Notes under the pieces: generated by a model
Seen by the model: the letters and a program-made list of their open reading frames with translations, nothing else
What the model was told of the DNA's origin: nothing
The model's database searches: none
Made by a program: the position numbers and the translations under genes
Assembly: GCF_001625215.2 (NCBI RefSeq)
Contig: NC_030381.2
Coordinates: forward strand, 48,073,214 to 48,137,213
Source: Daucus carota subsp. sativus
Taxonomy: Eukaryota > Streptophyta > Magnoliopsida > Apiales > Apiaceae
DNA length: 64,000 bases
Direction of reading: 5' to 3'
Shown: piece by piece, positions 63,401-64,000 of the stretch
How the letters are laid out: each line of letters begins with the position of its first letter
Position numbering within the stretch: the stretch's first letter is position 1

Positions 63401-63740
63401 TTAGAACTCCAATTTAATGCTTTATCTTGGTATACTCAAAAACAATTCTATGAATTAGTTTTGTGCAATATAAATATGTCATAGTTAATTTTTGTCTGAC
63501 CGATGCTTTTAGTTGGTCCTTTAAAATGCTTGATATCCATATTATTTTCAGAGTATGCCCATATGTTTGAAATCTCATAACTAATTTGTAGTGTCATATG
63601 TATGAAATCTTGCATCACAGGTCGGAAAAGCACATTTTGAGTTGGTTAATTATTTGGAAGCTGATCATGCTTTTAGTCAGGCTCGTCTGATCTCTCCCTA
63701 CAGTTTGGAAGGAATGGATGTATATTCTACAGTTTTATTT
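54414..63740 (+). CDS. CDC27B: CDC27B / HOBBIT, anaphase-promoting-complex subunit APC3 (5' part, continues beyond the window)
   Basis: Coding exons in the window: 54414-54518, 55906-55978, 56161-56270, 57071-57117, 57783-57880, 58563-58876, 59825-59980, 60185-60398, 61899-62119, 62208-62273, 63621-63740; together 508 codons in one frame. The first part (METMLIDCVQNSLRHLLYRN, AFPSEVQT-type helices, SRYLFAMACFQMDLLNEAE, YRYTDRRRSAVHHFKQALSV) is the N-terminal TPR dimerisation region. A low-complexity Ser/Thr linker with DSGPRRSTRLAGE follows. Exons 9-11 start the C-terminal TPR array (ITLLAILGEGYRLL, LPHKHYNTGWVLSQVGKAHFE, DHAFSQARLISPYSLEGMDV). The APC/C marks cyclins and securin for destruction; HOBBIT/CDC27B in Arabidopsis is needed for root meristem cell division. 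The last TPRs are missing only because the window ends. Confidence 0.93.
55350..55393 (+). repeat. GA/GGGA-rich microsatellite in CDC27 intron 1
   Basis: Run of GAGAGA, GGGAGAAGGAGGG and GGGAGGGAGGGA, purine-only for more than 40 nt. Confidence 0.85.
56398..56969. mobile_element. PIF/Harbinger-like MITE in CDC27 intron 3
   Basis: Left end GGCCCCATTTGTTTAGAGC; right end TTTGCCAAATGACCCC, inverse GGGGTCATTTGG. TTA flanks both sides (56395-56397 and 56970-56972). Interior AT-rich, with four TTAA/ATTAATTAATT blocks and no coding capacity. Confidence 0.7.
58013..58199. mobile_element. Small fold-back element in CDC27 intron 5
   Basis: Ends TGGCAATTTCGGGT and GATATTGCCA are inverted (TGGCAAT/ATTGCCA). 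The interior has GTCGTGTTCGTGTC and GGGTTCGGGTCGTGTC, shared in type with the element near 62548. Superfamily uncertain. Confidence 0.45.
58228..58259. repeat. (ACATAC)n microsatellite
   Basis: Four to five units of CACATA in CDC27 intron 5. Confidence 0.85.
60528..61698. mobile_element. 1.17-kb TIR transposon in CDC27 intron 8
   Basis: Ends TAGAGCCGGCCACATGGGCGG and CCGCCCATGTGGCCGGCTCTA are exact inverse copies of each other, starting and ending with TA. They are far richer in GC than the surroundings. Near-terminal segments share CCCGGCACG/CGTGCCGGG-type motifs. No long ORF. A 38-bp direct duplication (GTAACCTTAAATTTTCATTTTC) lies near 61268-61340. Non-autonomous; superfamily not certain. 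Confidence 0.8.
62545..63270. mobile_element. Repeat-rich transposon fragment in CDC27 intron 10
   Basis: Both ends are crowded with CGTGTCGTGTAC and TTTCGTGTCGTGT repeats, at 62565-62700 and 63110-63265; several copies keep the same orientation. The AT-rich centre contains a 186-bp tandem duplication. Such subterminal repeat clusters are typical of hAT- or CACTA-like elements. No target duplication was fixed. Confidence 0.5.
62715..63065. repeat. 186-bp tandem duplication
   Basis: TTAGATTTCTAGGCAAAAAA begins at 62751 and again at 62937, and the AT-rich sequence around it is virtually identical, from AAATAAATATATAAATTAATG to TACATATATTTATTA. Confidence 0.85.
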
Positions 63741-64000
63741 GTGAGTTATCTTTTCTCTGCAGGGTATATTTTAATTTTTACAATCGAAAAGGTTTCTAGT
63801 TTGATTATTGGTTCTGTAATCATGTGAACACAATACCCCCAGAACGCTGTCAGCTGTCTATAAAAAGCATCAAACCTCTTTTTTATCCTGTGATTTCTTT
63901 TAAAATGTCTGTATTTGATAACTCTCTGTCTACACAAATTTGCTCCTAATCCTATTCATAAACATTATTTTGTGTGATTTACATCTTTTGGATATGTCAT

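Noticed and set aside
1-64000. CRISPR arrays, bacterial operons, rRNA or tRNA genes
   Set aside because: None seen; the window is plant nuclear DNA and no regular spacer-repeat array or convincing RNA gene was found by eye.

Overview
The window is nuclear DNA of a eudicot plant. Its genes are split by short AT-rich GT-AG introns, the proteins match plant families (chloroplast DEG protease, peroxisomal glycolate oxidase, CC-type glutaredoxin, DUF4408/DUF761 protein), and the spacers carry many MITEs. Stowaway-type ends (CTCCCTCCGTCCC), a very TA-rich background and Helitrons would suit an asterid such as an Apiaceae species, but that is inference. Coordinates of spliced genes were built by hand from splice sites and reading phase. 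In every complete spliced model the joined coding length is a multiple of three.

Left part (about 2.6-17.2 kb): one large Helitron, apparently complete. It holds (i) a 19-exon Rep/helicase gene joining to an uninterrupted frame of about 1813 codons with the HUH, two-tyrosine and Pif1-type helicase motifs all readable; (ii) two tandem RPA70-like single-strand-DNA-binding protein genes of 494 and 445 codons with matching exon layouts; and (iii) an antisense B3-type DNA-binding exon near its 3' end. The element ends in CTAG followed by T.

Middle part (18-43 kb): host genes with MITEs between them. In order: CC-type glutaredoxin (-), a 154-aa protein of unknown function (+), mitochondrial ribosomal protein uL14m (HLL-like, -), NAA38/LSMD1-like NatC auxiliary subunit (+), DEG5 thylakoid-lumen protease in eight coding exons (-), a DUF4408/DUF761 membrane protein (-), and an LRR protein like PII-2/RLP29 (+). 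The MITEs include one Stowaway nested in another, a 671-bp fold-back element with a 7-bp target duplication, and Harbinger/Tourist-like elements.

Right part (43-64 kb): two copies of a hAT-like MITE, a reverse-oriented non-autonomous Helitron rich in internal duplications, a Tourist-like MITE, a complete (S)-2-hydroxy-acid (glycolate) oxidase gene (+, 11 coding exons), and the first eleven coding exons of the anaphase-promoting-complex subunit CDC27B/HOBBIT (+), whose introns host several transposon insertions and whose 3' part lies beyond the window.

Apart from the Helitron genes, which plausibly act together in rolling-circle transposition (nick/strand transfer, unwinding, single-strand coating), the genes are unrelated housekeeping or signalling genes.
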